This document shows, piece by piece, positions 9,918-18,972 of a stretch of DNA of 64,000 nt (positions are counted from its first letter, which is position 1; every line of letters begins with the position of its first letter). This DNA comes from Cytophagaceae bacterium ABcell3 (GTDB lineage: Bacteria; Bacteroidota; Bacteroidia; Cytophagales; Cytophagaceae), in the NCBI GenBank assembly GCA_030913385.1, contig CP133159.1, positions 2,440,584 through 2,504,583 on the forward strand, read 5' to 3'. Both the position numbers and the translations under genes were made by a program. The notes under the pieces were generated by a model. The model ran no database searches. It was given only the letters and a program-made list of their open reading frames with translations, and was not told the DNA's origin.

Positions 9918-10409
9918 CTACTCTAATTCTTTTAGCAAATCTTCCAAGTCAAGAGATTTCGTATACATGTCTAACGAACCGTCCATTTTTTTTGGCCACA
10001 GGTCTTTTGGTCTGTCCCAATAGAGTTCAATTCCGTTTGAGTCAGGATCATTAAGATATATTGCTTCAGAGACCCCATGATCTGATGCGCCCGATAAGGG
10101 GTAGTTGACATGCTGTAGCCGTTGGAGAATGGTTGCCAAGTCTTTTCTTGAAGGATATAATATGGCTGTGTGGAACAGTCCTACGGCATTTTTTGCTGCT
10201 GGGGGTGCATTTTTACTAAACCAAGTATTTAAACCTATGTGATGATGATACCCCCCAGCCGATATAAAGGCAGCATCTTTCCCGTAAGTGGTAGTCAATT
10301 CAAACCCCAAGAGTCCACAATAAAAGTCTAACGCTCGTTGCAGGTCGGAAACCTTAAGGTGTACATGACCTATTTGGGTTTTACTTGGGATAGAATAGCC
10401 TGATTTCAT
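9918..10409 (-). CDS. VOC family protein (glyoxalase/extradiol dioxygenase superfamily)
   Basis: 163 residues, a single VOC module with two beta-alpha-beta-beta-beta units: GHVHLKVSDLQRALDFYCGLLGFEL in the first half and HTAILYPSRKDLATIL ... YLNDPDSNGIELYWDRP in the second. Candidate metal ligands are His in GHVHLKV, His in LFHTAI and Glu in IELYWDR. This matches the CatE-like subgroup related to catechol-2,3-dioxygenases. The natural substrate cannot be read from the sequence. It stands alone on the minus strand, and the start ATG at 10409 is the only suitable one. Confidence 0.85.
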   Translation of the reverse strand: MKSGYSIPSKTQIGHVHLKVSDLQRALDFYCGLLGFELTTTYGKDAAFISAGGYHHHIGLNTWFSKNAPPAAKNAVGLFHTAILYPSRKDLATILQRLQHVNYPLSGASDHGVSEAIYLNDPDSNGIELYWDRPKDLWPKKMDGSLDMYTKSLDLEDLLKELE

Positions 10410-10722
10410 ACGTATATAGGTTTATAGCGCTCGTCATTTACTAATTGCTATACTTTTTAAATATTAGAATGTTCTTCAGCCATAGCTGGTAATGAGGAAG
10501 GGGGGGCATGGTTTTTTAATAGAATAATTGTGGGGATGGTGTTCAATTGTGCGTTTCTTAACTACCTTTTTATCATAAATTTTCAATAAAGCCGTTTTTT
10601 AAATTAATTTTATTGAACTTTAAGGTTATTTTATTTGACTTTTTTTGTAATTTTCAACTAGTGTTATCTTTGATGAAATATTAATTATTGAAAATCATTG
10701 TTTTAAATAAATTAATTATCGT
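10410..10722. other. AT-rich intergenic region between divergent genes
   Basis: About 310 bp between the divergent VOC gene and the thioredoxin-fold/miaA operon. No ORF or RNA structure was recognised, apart from the promoter listed for the plus-strand operon and a G-rich run near 10500. Confidence 0.5.
10644..10672 (+). promoter_or_regulatory. Bacteroidota-type promoter for the miaA operon
   Basis: TTTG at 10644-10647, a 17-nt spacer, then TATCTTTG (TAnnTTTG) at 10665-10672, about 50 nt before the ATG at 10723. This fits the Bacteroidota primary sigma-factor consensus; the spacer is slightly short. Confidence 0.55.
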
Positions 10723-11277
10723 ATGACTAGAATCACTGCACAAGGAGCTATTTTATTGTTTGGTACGCTACTATGCTTTTCAACTTTTGCTCAGACGGGG
10801 AAAAGCTTTCCGGGTTTGGTAGGTACCACTCTAACGGATCAGGAAATTAACCTTCCTGTGGATACAAAAGGAAAGTTTACTTTGTTAGGGCTGGCTTATT
10901 CAAAGAAAGCCGAAGATGATTTGGTTACATGGTATGAACCTGTATATAATACTTTTATCAATAAATCATCCACCCCCTCTCTCTTTGACTTTGACTATGA
11001 TGTGAATTTGTATTTTGTTCCCATGTTTACTGGTGCGAGCAAAGCTGTTTCAGGAAAGGTCGTAAAAAAAATGCAAAAGAATGTTGATAAAAAGCTCCAA
11101 CCTTATGTACTTGTCTATTCTGGCAAAATAGATGATTACAAAGATTATCTTGATTTGAGCAAAAAAGATACACCTTACTTTTTTGTGTTAGATAAAGATG
11201 GAAAAATCATTTATGCCACTTCCGGGGAGTTTTCAGAAGATAAACTTGATCAGATAGAAGAGTTGGTAGAAGAATGA
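10723..11277 (+). CDS. secreted thioredoxin-fold protein without CxxC (ATP10-like)
   Basis: 184 residues with a signal peptide ending near FAQ. The mature part reads like a thioredoxin/peroxiredoxin fold: FPGLVGTTLTDQEINLP at the start, KFTLLGLAYSKKAEDDL where the active-site loop would be, and YFFVLDKDGKIIYATSGEFSEDKL as the terminal beta-hairpin and helix. There is no CxxC, so it is not an ordinary oxidoreductase. The arrangement recalls ATP10-like proteins, but that is only a resemblance. The stop overlaps the miaA start by 4 nt (ATGA), so the two genes are translationally coupled, although a functional link is not obvious. Confidence 0.7.
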   Translation: MTRITAQGAILLFGTLLCFSTFAQTGKSFPGLVGTTLTDQEINLPVDTKGKFTLLGLAYSKKAEDDLVTWYEPVYNTFINKSSTPSLFDFDYDVNLYFVPMFTGASKAVSGKVVKKMQKNVDKKLQPYVLVYSGKIDDYKDYLDLSKKDTPYFFVLDKDGKIIYATSGEFSEDKLDQIEELVEE

Positions 11278-12182
11278 GTAAATTCCTGGTCGTAATAACC
11301 GGCCCCACGGCTTGTGGCAAGACAGATCTTTGCGTTCGTTTGGCCAAGCATTTTCAAACGGAGGTGATATCTGCAGACTCCCGACAGTTTTTTCGTGAAA
11401 TGAGTATTGGTACAGCCAAACCTGACATTAGCGAACTAGAAGGAGTTAAACATCACTTTATTGATTCTCATTCCGTTTTTGAAGAGTATAATGCTGGTCA
11501 ATATGAGTCAGATGTTTTAAGCCTCCTTGCATTACTTTTTAAATCAAAGAACCCTGTAATAATGACAGGAGGGTCAGGTATGTACATTCAAGCTGTTTGT
11601 GAAGGTTTTGATGCGCTACCTGAAGGAAATGCTGAAGTAAGAGCGGAGCTTAACAGTTTGCTAAAGGAGCGAGGGCTAGAGGTTTTGTTAGAGGAGTTGA
11701 AAGAAAAAGATCCTGTTTACTTTAGCACGGTTGATAGGGCTAACCCGCAGCGGGTCATAAGGGCTTTGGAGGTAATAAGATGTTCAGGTAAACCATACTC
11801 ATCATTTCGAAAGAAAGAGGCTTCTGAAAGACCCTTTAAAAGTATTAAGATTTGTATCGAGCGACCTCGGGAGGAGTTGTATGACCGTATCAATCGACGG
11901 GTAGATTTGATGATGGAACACGGTTTGCTAAAGGAGGCAGAAAGGCTTTATGAAAATCGTCATCTTAACCCATTGCAAACGGTCGGTTATCAGGAACTTT
12001 TTGATTTTATGGAGGGGAAAACCTCACTAGAAGAGGCCGTAGAATTAATTAAAAGAAATACCCGCAGGTATGCTAAAAGGCAAATAACCTGGTTTCGCCG
12101 CGATCCAGAAATGAACTGGTTTCCGGCAGGTGCGGAAAGGGAGATTCAAAAATTTATTGAAGACGCCATAAGACATTCATAA
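11274..12182 (+). CDS. miaA: tRNA dimethylallyltransferase MiaA
   Basis: 302 residues, the usual length. Visible motifs: P-loop GPTACGKT at the N-terminus, ISADSRQFFREMSIGTAKP (tRNA and substrate site), TGGSGMYIQAVCEG, and the C-terminal RNTRRYAKRQITWFRRD. MiaA transfers a dimethylallyl group to N6 of A37 in tRNAs reading UNN codons, in the cytoplasm. The start ATG overlaps the upstream thioredoxin-fold gene. A strong terminator follows directly after the stop. Confidence 0.96.
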   Translation: MSKFLVVITGPTACGKTDLCVRLAKHFQTEVISADSRQFFREMSIGTAKPDISELEGVKHHFIDSHSVFEEYNAGQYESDVLSLLALLFKSKNPVIMTGGSGMYIQAVCEGFDALPEGNAEVRAELNSLLKERGLEVLLEELKEKDPVYFSTVDRANPQRVIRALEVIRCSGKPYSSFRKKEASERPFKSIKICIERPREELYDRINRRVDLMMEHGLLKEAERLYENRHLNPLQTVGYQELFDFMEGKTSLEEAVELIKRNTRRYAKRQITWFRRDPEMNWFPAGAEREIQKFIEDAIRHS

Positions 12183-12211
12183 AAAAAGCCTGATCAATTC
12201 AGGCTTTTTTT
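12182..12211. terminator. bidirectional terminator between miaA and pfkA
   Basis: Stem AAAAAGCCTGA / TTCAGGCTTTTT with a short loop; A- and T-tracts on both sides serve both convergent genes. Confidence 0.85.
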
Positions 12212-12224
12212 ATATCAACTGTAA

Positions 12225-13229
12225 TTATTGAATAATAGGAGGATCTGTCTGATATTTCCTGCCATTGAGTATTTCAACAATTCTAATAAGGTCTTTGTTG
12301 ATCGGTTTTTTCTTAGTAATAGTATCTTTAAGCGGCGTATAGCAAAGGCTTCTGTTGATTACACCAACCATAACGTTAGATTTACCTTTGATAAGTCCTT
12401 CAACTGCACCAAGTCCTAAACGGCTTGCCAGCACCCTATCAGAAGCACTAGGGGCTCCACCTCTTTGAACGTGTCCCAATGTGGTTACTTTGGTGTCGAG
12501 GTGTGGGCATGCTTGTTTTACATTTTGAGCGATTTGGTGCGCACCACCAGTTTCTTCTCCTTCCGCAACGATAATGATATGCGAAGCTTTAGATTGGCTT
12601 GAGCCATATTTTAGTTTGGTAATGACATCTTTGACTTCGTCTTTAGTTTCAGGCATCAAAGCCATTTCTGCACCACCAGCTATAGCCGAGCGAACAGCAA
12701 TATAACCCGTGTCACGTCCCATTACTTCTATAAAGAAGATCCTTTCGTGTGCATCTGCGGTATCCCTAATTTTATCAATAGCAGCTAACGCAGTGTTAAC
12801 AGCCGTATCATAGCCAATGGTAAAGTCAGTACCAAAAAGGTCATTGTCTATGGTTCCTGGTACACCTATGCAAGGGATTTCAAATTCATTGTAAAACAAC
12901 TCAGCACCTGTGAAAGTACCGTTACCACCAATAGCAATAATGCCTTCTATGCCATTTTCTTTTAGTTTTTCGTATGCTTTTCTACGGCCTTCTTTTGTCC
13001 TGAATTCTTCACTTCTGGCAGATTTAAGGATTGTTCCTCCTTTTTGAATGATATTACTAACAGATCTGTCATCCATCTCAATGAAGTCTCCGTTGATCAT
13101 GCCGTCATATCCACGATAGACACCAAAAACATCTAATCCAAAATAGTGTCCGGAACGTACTACCGCTCTTATACAGGCATTCATGCCCGGAGCATCTCCT
13201 CCGGAAGTAAATACAGCTATCTTTTTCAT
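12225..13229 (-). CDS. pfkA: ATP-dependent 6-phosphofructokinase
   Basis: 334 residues, slightly longer than E. coli PfkA. Motifs: N-terminal TSGGDAPGMNACIRAVVR, GVPGTIDNDL with the catalytic-base Asp at residue 128, EVMGRDTGYIA, and TTLGHVQRGG. It phosphorylates fructose-6-phosphate in glycolysis. Gly at position 104 (GGNG) fits ATP rather than PPi use. Unusually, residue 103 is Asn where E. coli PfkA has the Mg-binding Asp (GGDG). Whether this is common in the order cannot be judged here. The gene is monocistronic, with 251 bp of very AT-rich DNA upstream. Confidence 0.95.
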   Translation of the reverse strand: MKKIAVFTSGGDAPGMNACIRAVVRSGHYFGLDVFGVYRGYDGMINGDFIEMDDRSVSNIIQKGGTILKSARSEEFRTKEGRRKAYEKLKENGIEGIIAIGGNGTFTGAELFYNEFEIPCIGVPGTIDNDLFGTDFTIGYDTAVNTALAAIDKIRDTADAHERIFFIEVMGRDTGYIAVRSAIAGGAEMALMPETKDEVKDVITKLKYGSSQSKASHIIIVAEGEETGGAHQIAQNVKQACPHLDTKVTTLGHVQRGGAPSASDRVLASRLGLGAVEGLIKGKSNVMVGVINRSLCYTPLKDTITKKKPINKDLIRIVEILNGRKYQTDPPIIQ

Positions 13230-13480
13230 ATATCCCTGTTAAATAATCATTGGCAATTTTAAGAAAAAAAAAGATGTTTTAAAATTTATTTATCATTAAG
13301 ATTTGCCCGATTATGAATATTAAATTTTTTTATACTTTAAACTCGATTTATTCAATAAAATTTTTTTTAAAAACAAATTTGGAGAATGCATGCTTTTAGC
13401 CCTGGTTTTGTCATGTATCCATTATACACATTTGTATTAATATTATCCATGTTTAGGGTTCTTCAAATTGGCTAACTTTG

Positions 13481-14962
13481 CTATGCTTTCCTTTTTAGAA
13501 CCTTTAAAACCAGATCGGTAAGCTCTGGTGAGATCTTGAAATACAAAATTGGAAATAAGTATATTACTGTAATAGCAGTTGCAGTAATAAAAAGGTTCAG
13601 AACAGCATGCTCTGTTTCTGGTAAAATACCGGCTATAAAATAGGCTATGATGCCTAACAGCAATACTTTAGGTGTATGAACTGTAAATGGTTGTATTCTG
13701 AACTTTGCTACTATAAAAATGTATTTGCAAGTATTGAAAACAAGTACAGATAGTGCTGTAGCCATGGCCGCACCTGTTATCCCGTAGATAGGTATAAAAA
13801 TAAAATTGGTTGCAATAGTTAGAAGTACTAAGGTCAGGGTGAAGTAAAAATGGTATCGGTAATATTTTGAATAGTTAATTATTTCTGAGTTGTTGCCTGT
13901 AGCCATATCAAACAGTTTTGCGAGGCCCACAAAAAGCAGAGGCCATTTGCCTGCACTATAAATGTGAGAATTGGGAATTATTGAAAAAATGGCATCAATC
14001 CCAGTCCATAATACCAAAAAAATATATCCTCCGACTATCATTTGATTTAAGGAACTTTTGTGATAAAGATCTTTAACCAGTTGATGGTCATCGTTCTTAA
14101 AGGCATTGGATAAAATAGGACTGCTTATTTGCAATAGAGCCCTTTTGGGTACTTCTATGACAGAGGCTATATAAAGTGCCAACGAGTAAATGCCTAATTC
14201 AGCCAGATCCTGCATTATGTAGGATATCATTACTGTGTCAATCTTAAAGACCAGTAAAGCAGCAGTGCTTCCGAAAAAACCATAGGCACTGAAAGAAGCT
14301 ATATCTTTAAGGATTTTACCTTTGAATTTTCTTAGGTCAAGTTTTATCAGAAGCTGGCCTATACTATTGACGTAAACCACCAGCATTAGAAAGGCTATGG
14401 CATAAGTTGCGGCAAATAAATACCAAAATAGGTTTATACTTATGATGTCCAGTATAAAGAGCAGTATGAGTATTGAGAGGGATAGCCTTAGAAAAACATC
14501 TCTGATGAGATTTGAAACAACAATATTAAAATACGCTGCATATATTTCAAAAATAATAGATAGCAGCATAAAGAAGGATATGACAAAAATTAAAGGATAA
14601 TATTCATAAATTAGAGGTGAGGTTTTAACATAAATGTCAAAAATTTGTTCTCTGAAAATAAGGGCAATAGTACTTAGTAAAATAAAACCTAAAAGCGGGA
14701 CAAGGATAACGAAAAACAAAAAGCCATTGTGCTTTTTAGCTTCGTTTTTAAAATATGGGAAATACCTGGTGATAACACCTCTGAATCCAAGCAAGGATAT
14801 TTGTGCCATAATCAGGGAAAACTCCATGAGTACAGACCGAAGTCCTAGGTGTTCAGGTTCAAAGAACTTCGGGAATAGGAGAGCCACATTTACATACCCG
14901 ATTATTATTCCTGTGTAGGATAGGAGGGTTGCAATGAAACTTTGGCGTTGGATTATTCCCAT
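13481..14962 (-). CDS. polysaccharide flippase, Wzx-like (MOP/MATE superfamily)
   Basis: 493 residues with about 12-14 hydrophobic segments across the whole length. The N-terminus (QRQSFIATLLSYTGIIIGYV) and the G-A-A-A motif region near residue 400 (YGITGAAMATALSVLVFN) are typical of lipopolysaccharide O-unit/exopolysaccharide flippases. It would move lipid-linked glycan units across the inner membrane. It is divergent from a GT4 glycosyltransferase and part of the surface-glycan block 13.5-22.4 kb. The substrate is unknown. Confidence 0.88.
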   Translation of the reverse strand: MGIIQRQSFIATLLSYTGIIIGYVNVALLFPKFFEPEHLGLRSVLMEFSLIMAQISLLGFRGVITRYFPYFKNEAKKHNGFLFFVILVPLLGFILLSTIALIFREQIFDIYVKTSPLIYEYYPLIFVISFFMLLSIIFEIYAAYFNIVVSNLIRDVFLRLSLSILILLFILDIISINLFWYLFAATYAIAFLMLVVYVNSIGQLLIKLDLRKFKGKILKDIASFSAYGFFGSTAALLVFKIDTVMISYIMQDLAELGIYSLALYIASVIEVPKRALLQISSPILSNAFKNDDHQLVKDLYHKSSLNQMIVGGYIFLVLWTGIDAIFSIIPNSHIYSAGKWPLLFVGLAKLFDMATGNNSEIINYSKYYRYHFYFTLTLVLLTIATNFIFIPIYGITGAAMATALSVLVFNTCKYIFIVAKFRIQPFTVHTPKVLLLGIIAYFIAGILPETEHAVLNLFITATAITVIYLFPILYFKISPELTDLVLKVLKRKA

Positions 14963-15095
14963 GAAATAGTCAATTTTGGGACGAAGCTATTGAAAAAGTG
15001 GCAGTTTTCATACTTGAACTGTTAATCAATGGGTTTTATTGTAAGGATAGGTTTTTGGGAGTTTTGATAGTTTAAGTTATTTGACATTCATTTTT

Positions 15096-16445
15096 ATGAC
15101 AGATCGAAAAAAAGTTTTGATTATCACTTACTACTGGCCTCCTGCTGGGGGGATAGGGGTATTGAGGTGTTTGAAGTTTGCCAAGTATTTGAGAAAGTTT
15201 GGCTGGGAGCCTGTGATTCATACTGTTGAAAATGCACAGTATCCTATTAAGGATCAATCAAACTTTAAAGATATTCCTGAAGGAATTACTGTTTTAAAAA
15301 CTCCTTGTATTGAACCTTTTAATTTTTATAAGTTAATCACTGGGAAGAAAAAAGATGATCCTATGGGCAATGTGCTGAACACGCATGATAAAAAACCTGG
15401 GATTATGCATCATTTGTCTTTGTGGATAAGAGGTAACTTGTTTTTTCCAGACGCTAGAGCCCTGTGGATTAAGCCATCTGTTAAGTTTTTGAGCAAGTAT
15501 CTCCAAGAAAACCCTGTTGATGCTATATTTTCAGATGGGCCGCCACATACAAATACCATGATAGCGTATCACTTGAAAAAGAAGTTAGGTATTCCTTGGG
15601 TTTCAGATTACCAGGATCCGTGGACTCAGGTAGATTATTATAAGCTATTCCCCCTTACAAGTTGGGCAGACCGCAAACATAAAAAGATGGAGCAGGAGTG
15701 TTTTAAAGCTGCCGACAAAATTACAATTGCAAGCCCAACGTGGGGAAGGCAGTTAGAAGAAATTGGCGCTTCTAAAACAGAAGTTTTGTATTATGGATAT
15801 GATGAAGATGACTTCAAATCCCTGCCGCAGCAACTGGATGAAAAATTTACTATTTCCCATTCTGGCTTAATGGGGCCTGACAGATGTCCTGTGCCTTTAT
15901 TTGCGGCGCTTAAAGCCCTGAAGGAAGAAGTGCCTGGGTTTGTAGATGATTTAAGGATTGTTCTGATGGGGCAGGTAGATTATGGTGTAGTAGAAGAGTT
16001 TAGAAAAGCTGGTCTTGAAAAGAATCTAATACTGAAAGGAATGGTGCCAAGGGCAGAGTCATTGCGGTGTATGATTAATTCTCAAATCCTTCTTCTGCCT
16101 TTAAACCAAGCCCGTAATGCCAAAGGGCGTATTCCTGGTAAGTTATATGAAAATCTTAGGGCTCATAGGCCAATTTTAAGCTTTGGGCCTTTGGATTCTG
16201 ATGTGGCTAACATATTGAGTAACACTGGCGCTGGCGAAACCTTTGACTATTGTGATCTTGAAGGTGTAAAAGAGTTTCTGTTGAAGAGTTATAAAAAGTA
16301 TAAGGCAGGTATGCTAACTGTCGATTCTTCTGACATCATTTGTTATTCTAATGAAAAACAGACTGAAAAACTCGCTTATTTATTGAATAAAGTTACTGCC
16401 AGAAGCTTAAAGAAGAAAGCTGCTTTAAAAAGAGCTTTATCGTAG
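15096..16445 (+). CDS. GT4-type glycosyltransferase
   Basis: I choose the ATG at 15096 (MTDRKKVLIITYYWPPAGG), five codons inside the longest frame, because it places the Rossmann strand VLIITYYWPPAGGIGVLR at the N-terminus as in family 4 enzymes. The middle has SHSGLMGPDRCPVPLFAAL, the usual donor-domain entry, and the C-terminal half has ILLLPLNQARNAKGRIPGKLYENLRAHRPILSF, where a Glu in GKLYENL corresponds to the nucleotide-sugar-binding Ex7E region. It probably adds a sugar to a surface glycan at the cytoplasmic membrane. Its 3' end is followed by a MITE-like repeat. Confidence 0.85.
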   Translation: MTDRKKVLIITYYWPPAGGIGVLRCLKFAKYLRKFGWEPVIHTVENAQYPIKDQSNFKDIPEGITVLKTPCIEPFNFYKLITGKKKDDPMGNVLNTHDKKPGIMHHLSLWIRGNLFFPDARALWIKPSVKFLSKYLQENPVDAIFSDGPPHTNTMIAYHLKKKLGIPWVSDYQDPWTQVDYYKLFPLTSWADRKHKKMEQECFKAADKITIASPTWGRQLEEIGASKTEVLYYGYDEDDFKSLPQQLDEKFTISHSGLMGPDRCPVPLFAALKALKEEVPGFVDDLRIVLMGQVDYGVVEEFRKAGLEKNLILKGMVPRAESLRCMINSQILLLPLNQARNAKGRIPGKLYENLRAHRPILSFGPLDSDVANILSNTGAGETFDYCDLEGVKEFLLKSYKKYKAGMLTVDSSDIICYSNEKQTEKLAYLLNKVTARSLKKKAALKRALS

Positions 16446-16457
16446 GTTGCTTAACTT

Positions 16458-16634
16458 GTTCAACCTGAACTATGCGATAAATTTCGTCGTGAGGAGCAAA
16501 ATGACAATAAATCAACACTTTTGGGTCGCAAAGCATAGCAGCGCTATGGCTAAGATATAAATGTGAGCGAAGCGACTGAATTTAAGTTGTTTTGCTAAGA
16601 AATAGAAAGTTCTATTGCATATTTCAGGTTCAAC
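16458..16634. mobile_element. MITE-like element family B, copy 1
   Basis: A 177-bp non-coding element with imperfect terminal inverted repeats: left GTTCAACCTGAACTATGCGA and, read on the other strand, right GTTGAACCTGAAATATGCAA. Further copies lie at 41091-41200 and 47087-47231. Its right tip touches the stop codon of the LicD gene. No transposase lies inside. Confidence 0.7.
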
Positions 16635-17656
16635 TATCTTTTTCTAAAAGCAATGAAGGCATATTTCATTAAATAGAAAATAGTGATGAAGTCCAGACGT
16701 AGTTTCAGTTTAGCTGATAAAAACAGGAAAGACTTTATGCTATTGATCTTTCGGTAAAGCTTTCTGTTTTTTTTACCTAAAGCGAGGTTTTTAACACTAT
16801 AGTAATTTAATTGCTTGAGCAAATAAACGGTCTGCTTTTTTGATAGTTTGCTGGGGTAGATTTTAGTAAAGTGTGTATAGCGGTCTTTTTCTTCAGGTAA
16901 TTGCATGTAGGAAGTGCCATACATGTTTATAAGATAGGCTTCAATGTTCCCTGGACTGCTAAATTCGATTTCACAAAACTTTACCTTGCTCAGAGGGAAA
17001 ACATCCGAATAGTGGAAAGGACCTCTTTTTCGTTTGATCATGCAATCGTTAAAAGAAAAGTTGATCAAGTAATCTTTTCCTTCAGATACATGTGTACTAG
17101 CGTTCAGATAGTTGTTGTAAAACTCATAGAACCTGTCTTTTTCTTTGTAAACATTGTCCCCTTTAGGAAGGTATGGCTTGTGTTCTTCTAAGATTGCTTC
17201 AGGGTATTTAGGCTCACCTCTAAAGTAAACAGAAGCAACATTGGTGATGCTTTCATCTTTAGCGATTGCTTCAGGTGTATTTTCAAAGATTTTTACCGGT
17301 ACGATGTCAATTTTAATTGGGAAAACACCATCTAACAAGTAGTCTATTTTCCCAAAACACTCACTCCAGTAGCCGAACTTATGTGGTGAGAAAAATAAGA
17401 CATAGTCCTCGTTGTTGTTACAAAAGTCTTCCAATACAGGGAGTAGCCTATCATACTCATCTTTGGTAAGGCAAATGTCCAAATCGTCGTCCCAAGGGAT
17501 AAAGCCTCCATGTCTTACAGCGCCTAACAGCGTACCACTGTCAATCCAATATTCAATGCCATGCTCTTTACATAGTTTGTCTACTATGATCAATAGCTCC
17601 AAACATATTTCATGGGTTTTTTTTAGGGCAGCGCTTCTTTCTAATGCCTTAATCAT
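16634..17656 (-). CDS. LicD family protein (phosphorylcholine-type transferase)
   Basis: 340 residues. The LicD nucleotidyltransferase core is near the N-terminus: EYWIDSGTLLGAVRHGGFIPWDDDLDICL (residues 35-62) with the metal-binding DDDLD. LicD proteins transfer phosphocholine (or a related phospho-alcohol) from a CDP donor to a surface glycan. The gene is 35 nt downstream of a LicC-like cytidylyltransferase, so donor-making and transfer genes form one operon. A Shine-Dalgarno-like AAGGAG precedes the ATG by about 9 nt, which is stronger than usual for this phylum. Choline itself cannot be proven as substrate. Confidence 0.85.
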   Translation of the reverse strand: MIKALERSAALKKTHEICLELLIIVDKLCKEHGIEYWIDSGTLLGAVRHGGFIPWDDDLDICLTKDEYDRLLPVLEDFCNNNEDYVLFFSPHKFGYWSECFGKIDYLLDGVFPIKIDIVPVKIFENTPEAIAKDESITNVASVYFRGEPKYPEAILEEHKPYLPKGDNVYKEKDRFYEFYNNYLNASTHVSEGKDYLINFSFNDCMIKRKRGPFHYSDVFPLSKVKFCEIEFSSPGNIEAYLINMYGTSYMQLPEEKDRYTHFTKIYPSKLSKKQTVYLLKQLNYYSVKNLALGKKNRKLYRKINSIKSFLFLSAKLKLRLDFITIFYLMKYAFIAFRKR

Positions 17657-17691
17657 TTTGCGACTCCTTATTTTTTTACTATAGGAGGTAA

Positions 17692-18336
17692 TTATTCAAT
17701 AAATTTTGCATGCTTTAGGACATGCTCCAAGTCTTTAGGAGTATCTACCTCATAACTTTCGATGATGCATCCTTTGATAGGTAAATGCTTCTCTAGTTCT
17801 TGGTAAACGAACAGTCCTTCTTTGGAAATTTTAAAATTAGAAAAGTAAGCCAGTCCAGTCCACTCGTAGTCAGAGATTTTATCTCTGCCAAACTCTACGA
17901 TGTTTTCGTTTTCGTCCAATCTGGCATAAATGGCAAACTCTGTATATGCAGGTGATACAGCAACCAAATCTTCACCTTCCATAAGCTTATCCCGGAAAGT
18001 GTCAAAAGCCTCTTGGGGCATGAGCGTGTCTCCATCCAGGTTGATAAATGGCTCTTTTAAATCATGCGAGCCTAGGTAAAGGCTATAAGAGTTCGTGGTG
18101 GTTTTAAAATCTGGATTATGAATAAAAGTAACATCTTCGCGGATGTTTTTTACATATTTCATCACTTCTTCAGCTTGATAGCCTACCACTACCCGTACAT
18201 TCGGAACATCGTCAAGAAGTTTTATTAGGTAATAAATAATTCTATGGCTTCCTGCCTCTACCATGCACTTTGGCATGTTTTTTCCAAGCCTGCTGCCAAG
18301 ACCTGCCGCACAAATAACAGCGTTTTTGATTTTCAT
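17692..18336 (-). CDS. LicC-like sugar-phosphate/phosphocholine nucleotidyltransferase
   Basis: 214 residues with the nucleotidyltransferase signature AAGLGSRLGKNMPKCMVEAG (residues 10-29) and the metal-site NLDGDTLMP near residue 100. Size and architecture match LicC-type CTP:phosphocholine cytidylyltransferases, which make CDP-choline for LicD. The adjacent downstream LicD-like gene supports this role; an alternative is another small NTP transferase making a CDP-alcohol. The start ATG at 18336 gives the canonical N-terminal strand. A good promoter lies about 270 nt upstream, so the transcript would have a long leader. Confidence 0.8.
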   Translation of the reverse strand: MKIKNAVICAAGLGSRLGKNMPKCMVEAGSHRIIYYLIKLLDDVPNVRVVVGYQAEEVMKYVKNIREDVTFIHNPDFKTTTNSYSLYLGSHDLKEPFINLDGDTLMPQEAFDTFRDKLMEGEDLVAVSPAYTEFAIYARLDENENIVEFGRDKISDYEWTGLAYFSNFKISKEGLFVYQELEKHLPIKGCIIESYEVDTPKDLEHVLKHAKFIE

Positions 18337-18604
18337 TTTAATATAAAAGAAGGTTGTTCTACAAATAGTTTAAAGAGCTTAAATGCCAATTATTCTCCTT
18401 TGCTATTTCAGGCTTGCGACCCTATTATATAGCTTGTGAAATTGATAGGCATAAGCTCTTTATGGGTTAAGCAAAAGTTAATATATAACCACTTTACTAA
18501 ATGAAACATAGGGACGCATCCTACAGTGTTCCATGAAAAATTAAAGAAAAATGCAATTCTAGAAAACAAGCGGTTTACCCATTTATATTGTTAACATAAC
18601 ACTT

Positions 18605-18636
18605 CAAAGGTAATTAATGTTGAGTAGCATCACAAA
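18605..18636 (-). promoter_or_regulatory. Bacteroidota-type promoter for the licC-licD-like operon
   Basis: On the minus strand TTTG (18636-18633), a 20-nt spacer, then TACCTTTG (18612-18605). Exact fit to TTTG-N19-20-TAnnTTTG. The predicted start near 18598 would leave a leader of about 260 nt before the LicC-like gene. Confidence 0.6.
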
Positions 18637-18695
18637 AAAACTTTGAAAGATTGTTTTTGCCCCGGATGGCAAATAAGAAGAGGACATTTATTATC

Positions 18696-18954
18696 TAGGG
18701 CCTGCTTAAAAAGCCACAAGTGTGCAAGATACGCATGGCCTTACATGAAGACGTATTGGAATACTTCGAATGTAAGGCCATAAAGTAGATTGTGCGCTTG
18801 TGGCTAGCCCAAAAAAAAGTTTTGGGTTATAAGCTTCTCCCATTACTGTGCACGGGAAAATAAAAAATAACCGAAAAAAACTTGCACCTATACCTTCTAA
18901 TTCTTATAAAAGAATCAACAGGTCAATGTTTTGGGTGTTTTTCAGCGCGCCCTA
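18696..18954. mobile_element. MITE-like element family A, copy 1
   Basis: A 259-bp non-coding element bounded by TA dinucleotides, with inverted ends TAGGGCCTGCTTAAAAAG and (other strand) TAGGGCGCGCTGAAAAAC. The left half forms a long hairpin (CCACAAG...GCATGGCCTTACAT / ATGTAAGGCCAT...CTTGTGG). The segment 18715-18816 is identical over 102 nt to copy 2 at 46823-47079. Confidence 0.75.
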
Positions 18955-18972
18955 GCTATCCGGGTGCAAAGT

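Larger units (their letters stand above)
18337..18972. other. 636-bp intergenic region
   Basis: Contains no credible gene. It holds a minus-strand promoter at 18605-18636 and a family A MITE-like element at 18696-18954. The rest is AT-rich with no recognised structure. Confidence 0.6.

Noticed and set aside
18337-18695. Possible riboswitch in the long licC-like leader
   Set aside because: No recognisable aptamer or paired stem conserved elsewhere in the window.
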